Shown: piece by piece, positions 63,861 to 64,000 of the stretch | Layout of the letters: every line of letters starts with the position of its first letter | Position numbering within the stretch: position 1 is the stretch's first letter | NCBI GenBank assembly: GCA_964023275.1 | Contig: OZ029917.1 | Location: 30,952,005-31,016,004 of the forward strand | Length of the DNA: 64,000 nucleotides | Source of the DNA: Norana najaformis | Lineage: Eukaryota; Annelida; Clitellata; Crassiclitellata; Hormogastridae | Reading direction: 5' to 3' | Made by a program: the position numbers and the translations under genes | Notes under the pieces: model-generated | Told to the model about the DNA's origin: nothing | Database searches by the model: none | The model's input: the letters and a program-made list of their open reading frames with translations, nothing else

Positions 63861-64000
63861 AACTCTGTATAGGAATCTGTTGGCCAGGCTCCCCATGTGT
63901 GCACAAGTCCACCACTTGTGACTCTTTAGTTATCTTTGCATTGTTTTGCTAGCTGGTGTACTTTGTTCATATGACATTTGACATCATTTATGCTAGCATA
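63861..64000. other. End of window, nothing seen
   Basis: Short AT-rich flank with no recognised feature. Confidence 0.4.

Overview
This is a piece of animal nuclear DNA: AT-rich, with genes split into small exons bounded by GT-AG introns and about half of the window made of transposon remains. The mix of L2/CR1-type and RTE-type LINEs, piggyBac and hAT-like DNA transposons, tRNA- and 5S-derived short repeats and kilobase-scale introns suggests an invertebrate, perhaps a lophotrochozoan. Nothing in the sequence fixes the phylum.

Four host genes can be built exon by exon, with every splice phase agreeing. (1) The 3' part of a MAGI scaffold gene on +, 211-12590, 7 exons, carrying the last PDZ domains. 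(2) A complete RAB7 GTPase on -, 25910-16360, 4 coding exons, 210 aa. (3) A complete RPL29 on -, 38208-34858, 3 coding exons, 65 aa. (4) NOP14 on +, 44012-60648, about 21 coding exons, about 784 aa. RPL29 and NOP14 point away from each other. One encodes a protein of the 60S ribosomal subunit and the other a factor for making the 40S subunit, and the DNA between them holds a cluster of CACGTG E-boxes.

The introns and intergenic DNA are layered with mobile elements. A 5'-truncated RTE-like LINE with an unbroken 617-codon frame lies in a MAGI intron. RAB7 intron 2 holds a 2.44-kb hAT-like element with matching ends, and intron 1 holds a near-intact piggyBac flanked by TTAA. Upstream of RAB7 an L2/CR1-type LINE (29618 to about 31872) has landed inside another repeat; an uninterrupted copy of that repeat at 40.1 kb shows both junctions. 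The stretch 38.8-40.8 kb packs at least six repeat pieces end to end. Other families recur: A (4 copies), D (3 copies), L2-like 3' ends (3 related copies) and two decayed CR1-like reverse transcriptase copies at 14-15 kb and 61-62 kb.

The points most worth a second look are an in-frame alternative MAGI exon encoding a short repeat, the E-box cluster between the two ribosome genes, a NOP14 model that lacks a conserved central block, a near-perfect 21-bp hairpin in a NOP14 intron, a 5S-rRNA-derived repeat, and the hAT-like and piggyBac elements with resolved termini. I saw no clearly new biological system.
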